DNA of 64,000 bases from Ephemerocybe angulata. Its lineage: Eukaryota; Basidiomycota; Agaricomycetes; Agaricales; Psathyrellaceae. The position numbers and the translations under genes are program-made. Of the stretch, positions 33,602 through 46,500 are shown piece by piece (the stretch's first letter is position 1; each line of letters opens with the position of its first letter). Location: the NCBI GenBank assembly GCA_013368325.1, contig JAACJK010000110.1, positions 868,001 to 932,000 of the forward strand. The letters are read 5' to 3'. Below the pieces are notes generated by a model. That model ran no database searches. It was not told the origin of the DNA and worked only from the letters and a program-made list of their open reading frames with translations.

Positions 33602-33904
33602 TGTTAAAATCCACTATGCCAGTCTGGCATAGTGGATTTTAACATAAAGTAAACCCGACCCTCTGGGTCGGTGCTCACCCCCCTTTGGCCATCAGGAATG
33701 GGTCGGTAGCCAGATCTTAACATAGTGAATATATTAACCTTAGTCAAATCGCTAGTCCGCCCCTTCTGGCACGCACTGCGGTCTGCCATAATAGGTCTTA
33801 CGCCGGGGCTTGGCCGGGGATCGAACCACCGCCCTTATGAGGGTCAGTCGGGTTTACTTTATGTTAAAATCCACTATGCCAGACTGGCATAGTGGATTTT
33901 AACA
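33602..33904. mobile_element. 303-bp inverted-repeat element with nested palindromes and tRNA-like boxes
   Basis: The ends are perfect 58-bp inverted repeats starting TGTTAAAATCCACTATGCC. Each end contains its own 41-bp near-perfect palindrome (33603-33643 and 33863-33903). A 5-bp target duplication GCCCC flanks it (33597-33601 and 33905-33909), within the leader of MET1 copy E. Reading the minus strand, TGGCATAGTGG matches the Pol III A-box pattern, and GGTTCGATCCC about 50 nt further on matches the B-box. A CTCATAA loop between them recalls initiator or elongator tRNA-Met, but the cloverleaf stems do not pair well. It encodes no protein. It could be a SINE/MITE hybrid or a very small LTR-type derivative (TG...CA ends). 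Confidence 0.8.
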
Positions 33905-33912
33905 GCCCCACC

Positions 33913-35640
33913 ATGGTCGCATATCCGTATCGCAGTCAGGGAGCCTCTCTTATTCTAACTTTTCAACCCCAGAAGGAATTCATCATCGGTTCAGAGCCCC
34001 TCGCCGCTCTCGCGCCTTTAGCGCTCTCGAAGCAAAGCCTAAACGCTTCCTCAAGGTGGTCTGGAAGATACCTGTAACGAGCTGACATGCGCACATTGCA
34101 AGGCCCGGCGATATCGTCTAACAGGCCCGGCCAGAGTACCTCCACCTTCGCGGCACAGCCAGACGAGACCGTAGCAGGGGTATTGCCTTGAACCTGCCTT
34201 CCACAACCGTCACCGCCGTCCACAACGCTAGGCGTCTACGCTTCCCCGAGAAATAAAAAAGAACGTCGCAGCTGTGAAGGTGTAGACGACGACGGGCACG
34301 ACGAGACGGAAGAACTCCCCACTGTCTCCACCCCACTCGTCCTCCTTCGCCACTGAAACCGAAAGTGAAGGCATGCGCGGGCCGCCCGAATCTACGAGTA
34401 CTAGCCGCTGTCCAAACTCCCCTCCTTCACCACAGACGACATGTCCGCCCTCCTCGAAGGCTGCGTATTCGAAACGCCCCTTATGACGCACGCACCCACA
34501 CCCACGCACGACCTCCAAACAGCGATGCGGGTGGATATTCTACATCCGTCCTTCCTTACGCAGGCGACGCAAATGGTCCCCACACCACTCGCTGACCTCG
34601 CTCTCCGACAGACTCGAGTTCGCACTTCGCGCTCATTACAAGTCAATCGAAATACAAAAAAAGCGAAAAAGTTCCCGGGCAACCCGGAGCAAACCCAGAG
34701 GGCGCGCAGATGGAAATGATGGAGGCCTCGAGTACGGTGGACTAGCGCGTAGCGCTGTCCTGCCGCCCTCCTCGTACCCTTAGGCGCCTGTGTGCGCGTG
34801 TTTGTCTGCGCCTTCGGCGCTTAGTCAGCCCTTCAGGCTTCCTGTCGCGCCCTGTTTGTAGACGAACCAGCTTCTTGCTCACGACGACGACGACGACGCT
34901 GGATTGGGCCTTCGGCCCATTCCAACGGTGTACGAATTGAGGCTGCGAACCATGGTTTTACCGTCTTGCGCGTAAGTTCCTTTTCTCTGCGTACCATCCC
35001 TCGACTAATTGGCATTTACAGCTAAAACAAGGCAGCCCTGCCGTCTACGGCCGCGCAGGCGAAGAAGTCCTATACTTCTGCGCGCACAGGCTCGAGCCCC
35101 TCGTCATCCCGGGCATCTCCTCCGCGCTCGGCGCCCCCACCATCAAGTTCGCCAACATTCCCGTCACGCATCGCAGGGCGGCCGGCTCATACACCGTCTG
35201 CGCGGGCGTCAGGCGGGGCGGCAAAGAAATCACGCTTCAGCCTTCCCGCCTAGTACAAGCGCGGGCGCACCTTGGCGATCCTCCACGCCCAGGTCGCCGA
35301 CGCGTTGTGGCTTCGGACGCGGGGTCGCGGAGGCAGGGTGCGAAGCACCCTGGCAAAACGTTTGTGGCGATTATTGAGAGGGCGTCGATGCCCGATTAGA
35401 GCGTGGTGACGCCGACGCTGAGACATATTGTGCAGGCGCTGGAGAGAAGTGGGGAGCAGAGGCCGCCGGGGATGATTGTGGTGCGGTGGGCGGTGCTGTG
35501 TTTGAATGGGAACGGGGATAGGGGGTGTTGGAGGAGGGCACGGAGAAGGGGGATGAGGGGAGGGTGGAGAGGTGGCTGGCGGGTGGCAGGTAGAGCGTCC
35601 AGGAGGGGGTCGATCAGAGTTGGGAGCTTTTAAACGTGTA
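33913..35640 (+). pseudogene. Siroheme synthase copy E, degenerate
   Basis: From ATGGTCGCATATCCG on, the sequence aligns with copies A and B but carries many indels and stops. The first frame ends at about 34077. The methyltransferase part retains patches (AVYGRAGEEVLYF, VIPGISSAL), the small intron before them, and an in-frame TAG where A has MPDQR. A 193-bp insertion sits at 34737-34929. The 3' end and flank match unit B. Not functional. Confidence 0.75.
34737..34929. mobile_element. Possible 193-bp insertion inside MET1 E
   Basis: Sequence absent from copies A and B interrupts the EMMEAAIEAANRG region. It is flanked by GTACG (34732-34736 and 34930-34934), a possible 5-bp target duplication. 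It contains small hairpins (GCGCCTTCGGCGC, GGGCCTTCGGCCC) and an (ACG)n tract. I do not recognise the family, and the ends are uncertain by a few bases. Confidence 0.4.
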
Positions 35641-35984
35641 GTTTTTGGTACTTAGAGGGTGCTTCCAGAACGTGTACTAGTAGTTAAAATGTTTTTCGCT
35701 TCGCTACGGTTACACTCCACCATTTCGATGAATTCGACATGTCAGCCGTATGCACCGACCGGAGAAAGAAGAGACGCAACCCCCGTCGAAGGGTACAGAC
35801 ATCGGATAAGCGTCTCACACCACGATGCATGTCATGTAGCAGCGGAAGCGAGAAGCGCCACTGGGCGCCTAAATTGCGCACCGCTCCTGGAGGTCATCGA
35901 TCATCACTAAGCCTAGACAACAGGTACACGGGTAAATACAAAGTTCTTAAAGTATACCAACAACATGGAAAGGCCATAAATAAG

Positions 35985-38900
35985 TTAAAACTGTATCAAA
36001 GCGTGAACACAAGCTTCGTGGCGATACCCTTCACACCTCTTGAAACCTCCAAATAAATCATGAAATAAATCGTAGCAGTCACTCCTCCGAGCGAGGCAAT
36101 TGATGAGAAGAATGGTGTCGGGGTCACGAACGTCAATGTCCCAAACAAATGCGTCCTTGACCTCCGTCTGCCCAAAGTGCGATTCGAGAAGTTGTTCGAT
36201 GGATGTGAGTGGGTTCTTTACCGCAGCGATGGTGTCTCGGCAGATAGCTGCAGGGGTGCGGCGACCGGATCCGATATCGATCGTGGATGGGGATTCCGCG
36301 AGGTGGTCATCCTCCTGTGATTCCTTGTGTCGAAATACACCCACAGCTGGGTTGCTGGATAACCAACCCCAGGGCCATATCTCCTTTGCCGGTATGTCCC
36401 CATAACCATCCCTACCAAGTAAGGCTGATTTAAGCGTGAAGCCGTCTTCGCTATTGTCACCAGCGAATGAAAAGGCATCTTGTACTTGTCGCGCATTCAG
36501 CAAGCACTCCAGGGCTCTTGGGTATATATTTCGATTTTGGGAGGCTGCGATGACGGCACTGCGAATCGTGGGTGGGCTCCATGACGGGTGGGTGAGGAGG
36601 AACTTGAGAACATGCGTATTGCTTGAATATAGCGCGTAATCCAGAGCTGACATGCCATCCCGGCTGCGGAGGTGGACATTGACGGAAGGGCACGAAGTGA
36701 GAATTTTGACTGACATCGTGGCACTGTCAGGATCCTGTCCGAAGCAGGCATACATGAGCGCACATCGTCCGTCGATGTCGTGCGCATTGACGAAGTCGGG
36801 ATTGTTCTCATTCTCGGAGACGAGGTGTATCAAGGCCGCAGGGTAGTTGGCCAGTAGCATCAACGATGTCCGCTCATCCTCGTACCGACGGTGGCGATCT
36901 TTAAGGCACACATGGACCGTTGCGGATGGCGGAGCCCTAGATGTCCGCAATTGATAAATAGGCAGAGACTCTTGTCCAGCCCGCACCACGCGGATGTGGG
37001 TTGCACGCTCTGACAGAATTCTGATAATCCTGTTGATGTGGTGGAGATTCTCTGGTTTCCAAGTTCGTCCTGAGGATGGTCGAAGGTCAAAATCTGAACG
37101 TCCCTCCCGGTTCCTAATGGTCGCCCACCCTTCGTAGGCCACAATTCGCTCCAGGCCAGTATTTCCTTCGTCATCTTCCTGGTGGAGGAAATGGCAACCG
37201 CCAGGGTCGCGCGAGAGAAACCAGTTCTCCATCTTTTCCATGGACGCGTCGCATGCATGCATGAAAGGTGTCTCACCCCACTTGTTTCTGGTATCGAAGT
37301 TGAGGTTCGGAAGTGAGGAGATAAGGAACTGAGCCACACCGGCCTTCTCGAAGGAACACGCGCAAGAGAAGGGTGTGTCTCCGTTCGAATCTGGAAGGTC
37401 AAGATCGATCCCAGGATGTGAGGTAAAGAGGTGGAGGATTCTCCCTTCAGGTTTTGTGCTGTCATTGAGATGCTCAATGGGAAATTCCCTGAGGGTGCTG
37501 CAGGCTTCAAAGAACGCGGACTGGCCGTCCTTGTCCTGCGCGTTGACATCCACAACGTCCGACGGGAAGGCTCGCCATGTGTCAGAGAGGGAAAGGTTCG
37601 ATAGTTGTCGTACAACCTCAGGTTCCCATGTTGAGTCTGCTAGGACGCAGTGGTGTAGTGGCGTGCGACCATCTTCATCTTTCACATGTACTCCACTGTA
37701 ATTTTCGAGCAGTGCACGGAGGGCGGCGGTTTTGCCATATTCTGCTGCGACATGGAAGGGGGTTTTGGTACCGTGTGTGGGAGAGTATGGGAAAGTTCTT
37801 GAGGATATGAGATTGACGAGGTCGTAGGCGGCAGCGAGGTATAAGCCTCTGGAAATCTCAGCAAGACGGCCATAGCGCTCGACAATGCAGGTGCTGTGAT
37901 TTGATAGGAAGAAGTGGATAAAGGGGATCAAACTCCGTTGGTCGTCGCAAATCTTGGCATGATGTCCCCAGTTATGAAGTGCGTAACGCAAGAGGGGCAG
38001 ATGCTGAGTCACGTCAGATACCCATACCGAGTTCTCTCCCGCTGACTTCGCTGACTTCAGTGCAGCTGTGAGCATTGCCAGGTGAGTCTCCACGCAGGCG
38101 ACGCTAGTAACCGCAAGCAAGTCGTGGGGGTGTGGCAGATGAGAGAATACGAGGTCCTTCATGAACTCTTGAGTAGAGTAATCTGTTTTGCAACCTTGTC
38201 AGGTGGTATCGGGGAATTGAACTAGAAACAACGCAACGTATAAACCGGACCACTGTTTCTCCATCGTCTTCGTCCTCCTCTAACGTCACCAGGCCACAGC
38301 AGATGGAGAGGAGGACTGGTATGGAAACTGAGCTATCTTCAACGAACTTCTTGTCTTCGTACGAGAACGTGAGGGCATGTTGCAGATCCTCGGGGGAAAG
38401 GTTCTCCTTAGAGTGGAGAATCCAAATGAATGTGCGGTGCGCAAGCGAGACCTCCTCCTCTGATAGTGAACTGATCCTGTCCATCGTGAGGCGGTACATG
38501 TCGTTTATGCCGGAAGGGAGGGTTTCAAGTGCCTTCAGGAGGGACCCAATGGTCGCACACCTCTCGAGGACGAGTTCCATTTGCAGCCTCGCCAGGAGGA
38601 ACCTAACCCGCAAGGTTGAGCGGCACTACACGATTGGGGATAACCACGATGTACTCACATTCCTTTAGACTTTTCTTGAATTATCCCAGTAAACCTCTCC
38701 GCAATATCGGGATTTTCTGATAGTATAGAGAAGAGTCTGGTACTCTGCGCGATCCTCTTGGCGACGTAAACCTCGATATCCCTCGTCTGGGCCTGTACAA
38801 GTATGTGGAGCGCCGACGGGGTATGGCGACGCATGAAAAGTCCAGAGGTCGACAAGTTAACAAGATATGGGCATGAAGTGAAGTAAGAACATCGAGTAGA

Positions 38901-39812
38901 CCATCCTTGGTTGAATCATCGACCTCATCGAGTCCGTCCACTACGATAAAGACGTCTGAGAATAAGTCTAAGCTGGCTTTCAGAAGTTTGATTGCTTCTG
39001 AGCATGAGAGCTCATCTTGATGTATCTTTGCGCGTAGGTAGGTCGGAAGGAGGTGAGAGAATGCGACGCGGTGCCCTCTAACTAACTGAGTGAGCAACCC
39101 GGCAATAATTTGCAGAAAGGTTGGCTTCTCAGAGTACCGGAGAAAGGCGTATAATATCGCAACGTCAGATCGGCCGGAGAACCTAACCTCGAGATGCTCG
39201 ATGGAAATGGAGCTGCGAAGGTGGTTTAGATATCTGGGGTAGCACAGGCGAATGCGATGCCACGTACGCAAGGATTGTTTTGCCAGACCCAGCTGGAAGC
39301 CCGGGTTCAGTCAATGGGATACAATAAGGATGTGAGCCCGCACTCACGAAGTCCGGTCGCCCAAACCACCCTCCCCTTCTGCCTCACAAACTCCCCGAAT
39401 TCAAACGTCGCAATGAACCAGGTGCCAGTGTCATCCATCCGCGTCTCCAACGATAGCCGATATATAGCCCGGAAATTTGCACCCTTCAGCCACGCCGTGA
39501 CCTCCTCGATGCTCGCTGTGCGGCAGAAAGTGGGAAAGAAGGATACTAGTGACATGGCTACACACTTACCTTCTGGACCGCTGATTGGCGCAGGATTCAC
39601 GACGATATTATTGATCATGTCCCTTCCAGCATTCTGAACTGTTATGTCGCGAGCAGTTATGTTCGATGCGCCCGAGAAAAACTGAGCGCCACCCTGGTCC
39701 ACATCCATACGATCTGGGAATAAGCAGTTCAGTGAACTGTTTGCAAAGGAGCAGACGCTCAAGTCAACAACCAAAGGTATTCACCGCGAGCAACTTGTAA
39801 ATCAGGATCCAT
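35985..39812 (-). pseudogene. NACHT-ankyrin NLR, copy E, with a one-base deletion
   Basis: Exons by homology: join(35985..38182, 38238..38602, 38659..39212, 39268..39292, 39348..39515, 39570..39713, 39785..39812) complement. All splice sites are kept. The NACHT exon is 554 nt instead of the 555 nt of the four intact paralogs. One base is missing near 38841, just after the codons for TCRPL, which shifts the frame. With that base the gene would encode 1160 aa. The motif exon has a 9-bp insertion (NAGRDMINN). The ankyrin region is open for 725 residues, so decay is recent, or the gap is an assembly error. The tail matches NLR B. Confidence 0.75.
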
Positions 39813-39915
39813 GGCGTGGACGAGAGAGAAGGGGCCGAGGAACGCCCACCGGGCGTAGATGGAGGCCTAGAATGAAGGTGTAACAGGGTGTAACGTGCTG
39901 TCCACAGCCTTCGCG

Positions 39916-39952
39916 TTGCAGGTGACTCGGGAGCAGTAAAAATTAAGCGCTG
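39916..39952 (-). promoter_or_regulatory. NLR promoter element, copy E
   Basis: Plus-strand GTGACTCGGGAGCAGTAAAA then ATTAAGCGCTGG, 104 bp upstream of the NLR E start. It is the most diverged copy in the GGTCACC half. Confidence 0.5.
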
Positions 39953-40039
39953 GCGCAGAACAAATGCTATATCTGGGGTTGCCCAAGCCAGCAAAACGTC
40001 GCAGGCCCAAACTGAGCTCGGCTGGCTATGCGGGAGCGC

Positions 40040-40600
40040 TGGCGACAAAAGGCCAGAAAGAGAAAAAGTGAATTGTCTCAAAAAATGAGGAGATGGACAG
40101 GAGGCAGAGTGAAAGCTATCAACCGACCTCGTTAATGGGGACTCTTGCAGTTTGGTCGAGTAACCAAACGGTGGCGGCGCCAACGCATGATCTCTATTTC
40201 CAAGTCCTTGCACGCACATCTCATGCTCTAAGATTTAAAAGTAGCGGGACATTATACTATAAAGCCTCACTTACAATCCCCACTCATAACCCAATTCCTT
40301 CGGAGCCAAAAATCATCGAGAAACCTCCTTCGCCATCCTCCGATAATAAGCACCAAACTTTTATTCCTCCCAATCCGAGATCGTCGAGAAATCTCGCTTC
40401 TCCATCCTCCGTCAATAAGCACCAAACTCTTATCTTCCCCTCCCAAGTCCAGTGGGCCGTTTTCTGGGCTTCATATCAGCTTTGTGCTTCCCAATTGACA
40501 GAAAGCTCACCTCTACGCAGTTATATGGGCGATGTAGTAGTTATAGTCAGGCGCTCCCAACGCTAACCTCTCTTATACCCTGTCTAGGGCATCCAGTACC
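40040..40600. other. Long-type spacer between NLR E and X locus F, with a tandem repeat
   Basis: It is related to the spacers at 17020 and 49880. A tandem duplication of about 77 bp lies within 40316-40460: TCGAGAAACCTCCTTCGCC and TCGAGAAATCTCGCTTCTCC begin the two copies, each followed by a TAAGCACCAAAC block. No gene is seen. Confidence 0.4.
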
Positions 40601-41660
40601 GTGCCCCCACCGTCCAAGTCCCACTCCGTCCCCTATCTTTCGAATGCCATCATCGTCCTCCGTTGTGGACAATGCTTGCTGATCGTCTTGACGGTTCGCT
40701 TGGATTCGTCGTCGTGGTCGATATCTTCGGCAGCTGAGTAAGAACGCGGCGCTCGTCGTGGTCGGCGTCGCGTACTAAGGATGTCGACGCTCGGGGTTGC
40801 TGCCACGCGTCCTGCCAAGGGTGCAAAAGCCGCAAAGACGACCTCCTAGTGAACTACCGCGGATGCCGGGGGGGACACCCACTCCTCCTACATCGAGAAG
40901 TCGGGGGCGCACGGTGAGGATGCAACTTGGTTGGGTGTGAAATGCGCGCTGATGTATTTGCAAATTGCAGGTCTCGAGGGAGGTATGGACGAGGCCATCG
41001 TCGTCGATGCGACATGTCCCGCTGCTTGGCTTATAGTTGGATAACGTCGACAGCGTCCTGATAGCTACGCTCTTGAAACAAAGGTAAGTCTAGTTTTGTA
41101 TGTGCGGCGACAAGCGACTGACCTTTGCATACTTAAGCGAGAACGCGATCGTCCAGCATCGCCTCAGTCGCTGTCACCGTCGACGTCCATGCTTGGGGGC
41201 CAAACAAGCCGAGCTACGCGGGCCCATAGAAACTCCACGGCCACCCTGGGAATGGACCTCCAACAACCCGGGGGACTGCGGTCCAAAGGGGTGGGTGGAA
41301 AAATCGCCCTTGGTCCCGGGGTAGTTCCGGCGCGGCAGGAGTTTAGGGAGTTTCTCTCCGTAAGCCGCTCTGGGGGTCGGTGTCAGTTAATGGCGTGCCG
41401 ACCTTGGAACACACACACACACGGGAATACGGCGTAGCAGGCCATCGTCGTCGGAGAATGTCTGCCCCTATGGCGAGCCCTTTGGTCGAGGGGAGTGCCG
41501 GTAAGCACCCGGATTGGTCGAAGAAGTGACGTGCTGATGACACTGGCGGCTGGTGAGCAGGGCGTCATCGGGAAGCTGGCTACCATATGGGTGGTCAGGA
41601 GTATCGACGACGGACGGGAGCTAGGTTGGGGAATGGGAGGAGGAAAGCCAAGGGTGCAAA
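40600..41660 (+). other. X locus, copy F (shortened)
   Basis: The shared leader (CCACCGTCCAAGTCCCACTC) and intron-like segments such as that beginning GTAAGTCTAGTTTTG near 41084 are present. The copy is about 1 kb, with an (AC)n tract at 41410-41422. CACGTG is absent before the AATTGAAGCGCCGC block at 41660. Confidence 0.35.
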
Positions 41661-41807
41661 ATTGAAGCGCCGCTGCAGCGAGTCGCGACTCCGCCGCGAT
41701 TGCCGAGGATTGCCGACGAGCACGACACAAGTTGCCCTGCACCACCATATCTTCTAGTCTCGACTCTCCAGTATCGCGAAAATGTCTATCATTGAAACCC
41801 CTCCACG

Positions 41808-43030
41808 AGGCTCGAATACCCGGCCCTCACCAAGGGAGCCTCCCTGATCATCGCTTTCCAGCAACAGAAGGTCCTCATCATCCGCTCAGAGCTCCTCGCA
41901 GCCTCTCGCACTTTTACTGCGCTCGAATAGACTCGGAGGTCCATATGCTTGCTCGGCGTGGCCTTGAAGATACCTGCGATGGTCGTCGCCTTCGAATCTC
42001 CCTACCATAGCCGCCGCTTCCGACTGCAATGTCGGAAGGTCTCGAGGACATGGACGACGACGTGCACGAGATCAAAGAATATTCCGTCCTCTTCACTCCC
42101 AGACGCTCCGTCTCCACACGTTTCCCCGCCGAAACCAACAGTACGCCGCAGCGTACGGGATGGGTCACCAAATTTGCTAGGACGGGTCGCTCTCCAACCT
42201 CGTCTTCCTCATCCAAGATGGCATGTCCGCCCTGCCCCAAGGCCGCGTGTCCGAAATGCCCCTCACCCAATCCCCCATGTTGCCCACCCTCCCACCGACT
42301 CCCATATATACCTTTTCCATAGCAAGCGCGGGCGGGTATTCCTCGTCGAGAGTGGATTGGGGCACCCCCTCCCTCTTCATGCGGGCAACGCACATCGTCC
42401 CCAAGCGCCTCCAGGACCTCCATGCTTTCCGACACACCCGCCACCCTCGTGCCTATCCCCGTAGAAAAACTGGTCCCCGGTAACTCAGAGAGCCCGCAGA
42501 TGGGGATGAGGGAGGCTGCGAACCGCGGCCTTGATCTTCGCGTACGTCCTTTCCCCCTAATATCCCTCACTCATCTAATTTCCTGGTCATAGTTGAAACA
42601 AAGGCAGCCAAGTCGTTGCGGTCGCGCGGTCGAGGAATTTCCCTACTTCCGGGTCCCTCCTTGGCCAACATCTCCGTCACTAAGCGCAGCGCCGTTGAGT
42701 CTTTCACCGTCTGGACGGCAAGTAGATCACGACGCATGCTCGTCATCCCGTCTCGTCCAGGTCGTTGACGCACTTGCGGCTTCGTATGCAGGCTCGCGGA
42801 GGCATGGCGCCTCGTACCTGGGCAACACGATGGTGGTCAGTATCGAGCGTGCGTCGATGGTGATGACACCGACGCCGAGGGATATTCTGCAGGCACTGGA
42901 GAGCAGTGGAGAGCGGAGGCCCCCGGGATGATTGTGGTGGGGTGGGCAGTGGGGTGTTTATTTAGGAAGGGAGATACTGGGGTGTTGGAGGAGGGCGGGT
43001 GGAGAGTTGGTTGGCGGGTGTGATATGTAG
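41808..43030 (+). pseudogene. Siroheme synthase copy F, start codon lost
   Basis: The start codon is AGG at 41808-41810 where the other copies have ATG. A TAG follows in the Rossmann part, where copy A has E-A-D-S. Much of the linker and methyltransferase is deleted or shifted. Recognisable patches include a VVSIERASM-like block and LESSGERRPPG near the 3' end. The flank after 43030 matches that of the MET1 C remnant. Confidence 0.75.
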
Positions 43031-43560
43031 CACTGGCACCAATCAGTAGGCCTATCGTCTCAATCCCAAGATATGCGAACTTTGCTTTATTTTCTTTACA
43101 CTATCTACTCAGGTCTTTTACATAGGAAACAGAGTGATTTTTTTCTAATAATACTAGTCCTTTAGCAAGTTACTCCAAGCCCACTCATAATTTAGCACAT
43201 CTGAGAGTCCTTTCCTCTGGACGCCGCACCGCCTCCGTCGAAGCCCTGGCTTATGTCCTCCCCCATTCTCCTCCCGCGCCCACACCATGGACCTCGAATG
43301 GGCCCCATCGTCTTTCCAAATAACAGCTCCATCCGAGTAACCCTGTTGTCAAGAATGTTGGCGGTGGCGACGGTGCGCCGGCGGGTGTCGAGGCCGAGGA
43401 CGTGGAGAAAAGGCTTGAGGAGCTCGAGAGGAAGAAGCTGGGGGAGTGGCCGCGGTGGGGGGCGCTTTGGTAGGATTATGGGGAGTGGGGCGGCGGCGAG
43501 GGGGCTTGCCAGTAGCTTGGGGAGATGAAGATAAGGGGACTGGGCAGTCGGTTGGTCGAG
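43031..43560. other. Convergent spacer between MET1 F and NLR F
   Basis: Sequence is related to 20408-21052 of unit C, including an AGTAGGCCTATC block. A GC-rich stretch near 43370-43500 gives open frames by composition only. I see no gene. Confidence 0.35.
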
Positions 43561-46500
43561 TTAATACGGCCACTCCTCCTCGCTGAACCATCGAACGAAT
43601 CCACTTGGATGGGAGGGTCCAATGGAATATATCCTGCGGAACAAGCCACTGGACGGGCACCTGAATACGCAACCCTCGACGGCCTCTTCAACGATATCTC
43701 TGCAATCAACTCTGCGAAGAAGAGCTTCCTTGAGCATAATGAGGTCTTCTTCGATATTGCTCGAAAAGGCGTCCTGGATTCGTCGAGTTCGAAGTAAGTC
43801 CCGTAAGGCTTCCGAAGGAATTTTTAGTTCTTGAGCCGTGGAAATGACAGCATTACGAATACCGGGGGCATCCCATGACGGGTGTTTGAGGAGGGTCTCG
43901 AGAGCATCGATGTTATTTGAGTACAGCGCGTAGTCCAGAGCTGACATACCATCCCGATCGCGGAGGTGGACATTGAGGGAAGGGCAGGAAGTGAGAATTT
44001 CGATCGAAAATTCGGCATCGTGAGGGTCTTGCCCGAAGCAGGCGTACATGAGGGCACACCGTCCGTCTCTATCTTGAGCATTGATGAATTCCGGGTTGTC
44101 GGCATTCTCAGAAAAGAGGTACTTCACGGCACAAGGGTAGTTGGCCAGAAGCATCAACGACGTCCGCTCATCCTCGTACCGACGGTGGCTATCATTGAGG
44201 CATACATGGACCGGGACCGTCGTTGGAGATTGTTTACGCCTGGAAATGGATGTCCATGGGACATAGACGGGCAGAGACTTGTTGTGCCCATCCCGCACCA
44301 TGCGGACGTGACTTGCATGCTCCGACAGGATTCTGATAATGCCCTCGACTGCTTCTATGTCCATGCCTGGGCCGACTGGATAGTGTCGGTGGGCAACTTG
44401 GGTTGGCCTACCGTCGTCAGTCACAATTCGCTCCAGGGCAGTAGTTACTTCCTCATCTTCCTGGTAAAGAAAATGGCAACTGCCAGGGGAGCGAGAGAGA
44501 AACCATTTGACTAGCGTTTCCGATCCCGCGTCGCACGCATGCATGAAAGGTGTTTCGCCATCCCAGTTTCTGGTATCGACCTTAAGGTTTGGAAATGAGG
44601 AGAGGAGGAATTGAGCCACAGTGTCATCCTTGAAGGAACACGCAGCAGAGAAGGGGGTGTCTCCGGTTGAGTCTGGAAGGTCAACGTCAATGCCAGGATG
44701 TGAGGTAAAGAGCTGAAGGGTTCTCCCTAGCGGTCGTGTGGTGTCATTGAGAACCTCGAGGGGGAATCCGACGAAGCTACGACAGGCTTCAAAGAAAGCG
44801 GAGCAGCCTTGGTCGTCCTGCGCGTTGATATCCACGATCTCCGACGGAAAGGCACGCCATGTGTCATAGGAGGAAAGCTTCAATAGTTGACGTACAACCT
44901 CAGGTTCCAATGTTGAGTCTTCTAGGACGCAGTGGTGTAGCGGCGTGCGACCATCTTTGTCCCTCACATGTACTCCGCTGTGGTTTTTGAGCAGTGCACG
45001 GAGAGCAGCGGTACTGCCATATTCTGCTGCGACATGGAAGGGGGTTTTGGTACCGTGTGTGGGAGAGTATGGGAAAGTCCTTGAGGATATGAGATTGACG
45101 AGGTCGTAGGCGGCAGCGAGGTGTAAACCTCTGGAAATCTCAGCAAGATGGTCATAGCGCTCGACAATGCAGGTGCTGTGATTTGATAGGAAGGAGTGGA
45201 TGAAGGGGCTCAAGCTCCGTTGGTCGTCGCAAATCTTGGCATGATGTCCCCAGTTATAAAGTGCGTAACGCAAGAGGGGCAGATGCCGCGTCGCGTCGTC
45301 AGCGTCTACTCTTTCGTCTTTCGCTGACTTGATTGCAGCTGTGAGCATTGCCCTGTGAGTCTCCACGCAGGCAACACTAGTAACCGCAAGCAAGTCATGG
45401 GGGTCTGGGAGATGAGAGAATACGAGGCCCTTCATGAACTCTTGAGTCGAGTAATCTATTTCATAATCATGTCAGGTGGTACCTCAGAATTAAAGTGGAA
45501 GCAACGCAACGTATAAATCGGATCACTTTCGTATAATCCCAGTCCCGCTTTTTCTCCACCGTCACCAACCCACAGCAGAGGGAGAGGAGGACTGGTATGG
45601 GCACGGAGTTCTCTTCAACGAACTTCTTGTCTTCGTACGAGAACGTGAGGGCATGTTGCAGACCCTCGGGTGAAAGGCTCCTCTTAGCGTGGAGAATCCA
45701 AATGAATGTGCGGTGCGCAAGCGAGACCTCCTCCTCTGATAGTGAACTGATTCTGTCCATCGTGAGGCGGTACATGTCGTTTATGCCGGAAGGGAGAGTT
45801 TCAAGCGCCTTGAGGAGGGACCCGATGGTCGCGCACCTCTCGAGAACGAGTTCCATTTGCAGCCTCGCCAGGAGGAACCTAAGTCGAAGGTTGAGCGACA
45901 CTACACGATTGGTGATAACCACGATGTACTCACATTCCTTTTGACTTTTCCTTAACCAATGCGGTGAACCTTTCCGCAATGTCGGGATGTTCTAATAGGA
46001 TGAAGGCCAGTTTGGCACTCTCCTTGATCCTCTCGGCTACATAAACCTCGATATCCCTCGTCTGTGCTTGTACAAGTATGTGAAGCGCCCGAGGTGTATA
46101 GTGGTGCATGAATAGTTCCAGAGGCCGGCACGTTAACAGGATATGGGCACGGAGTGAGGTCAGAACATCGAGTAGACCATCCTTGGTCGTATCATCGACC
46201 TCGTCGAGTCCGTCGATCACGATGAAGGCGTCCGAGAACAGGGCTAAGCAGCCTTTCAGATGTTTGACTGCTTCTGAGCATGAGAGCTCGTCTCGATGCG
46301 TCTTGGCGTGTTTATAGGCCGGGAGAAGGTGCGCGAGTGCGATGTTGTGACAGCTGACGAGTTGGGTCAGTAGCCCGGCAATGATTTGGAGCAAGGTAGG
46401 TTTCTCGGAGTATCGAAGAAAGGCGTATAATATCGCGACGTCAGCTCGGTCGGAGAACGTATCCTCGAGATGCTCGACGGAAATGGAGCTGCAAAAGTAA

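Noticed and set aside
33780..33904. Functional tRNA-Met gene on the minus strand
   Set aside because: The A-box, B-box and CTCATAA loop are present, but the acceptor and T stems do not pair. It is treated as a tRNA-like part of a mobile element.
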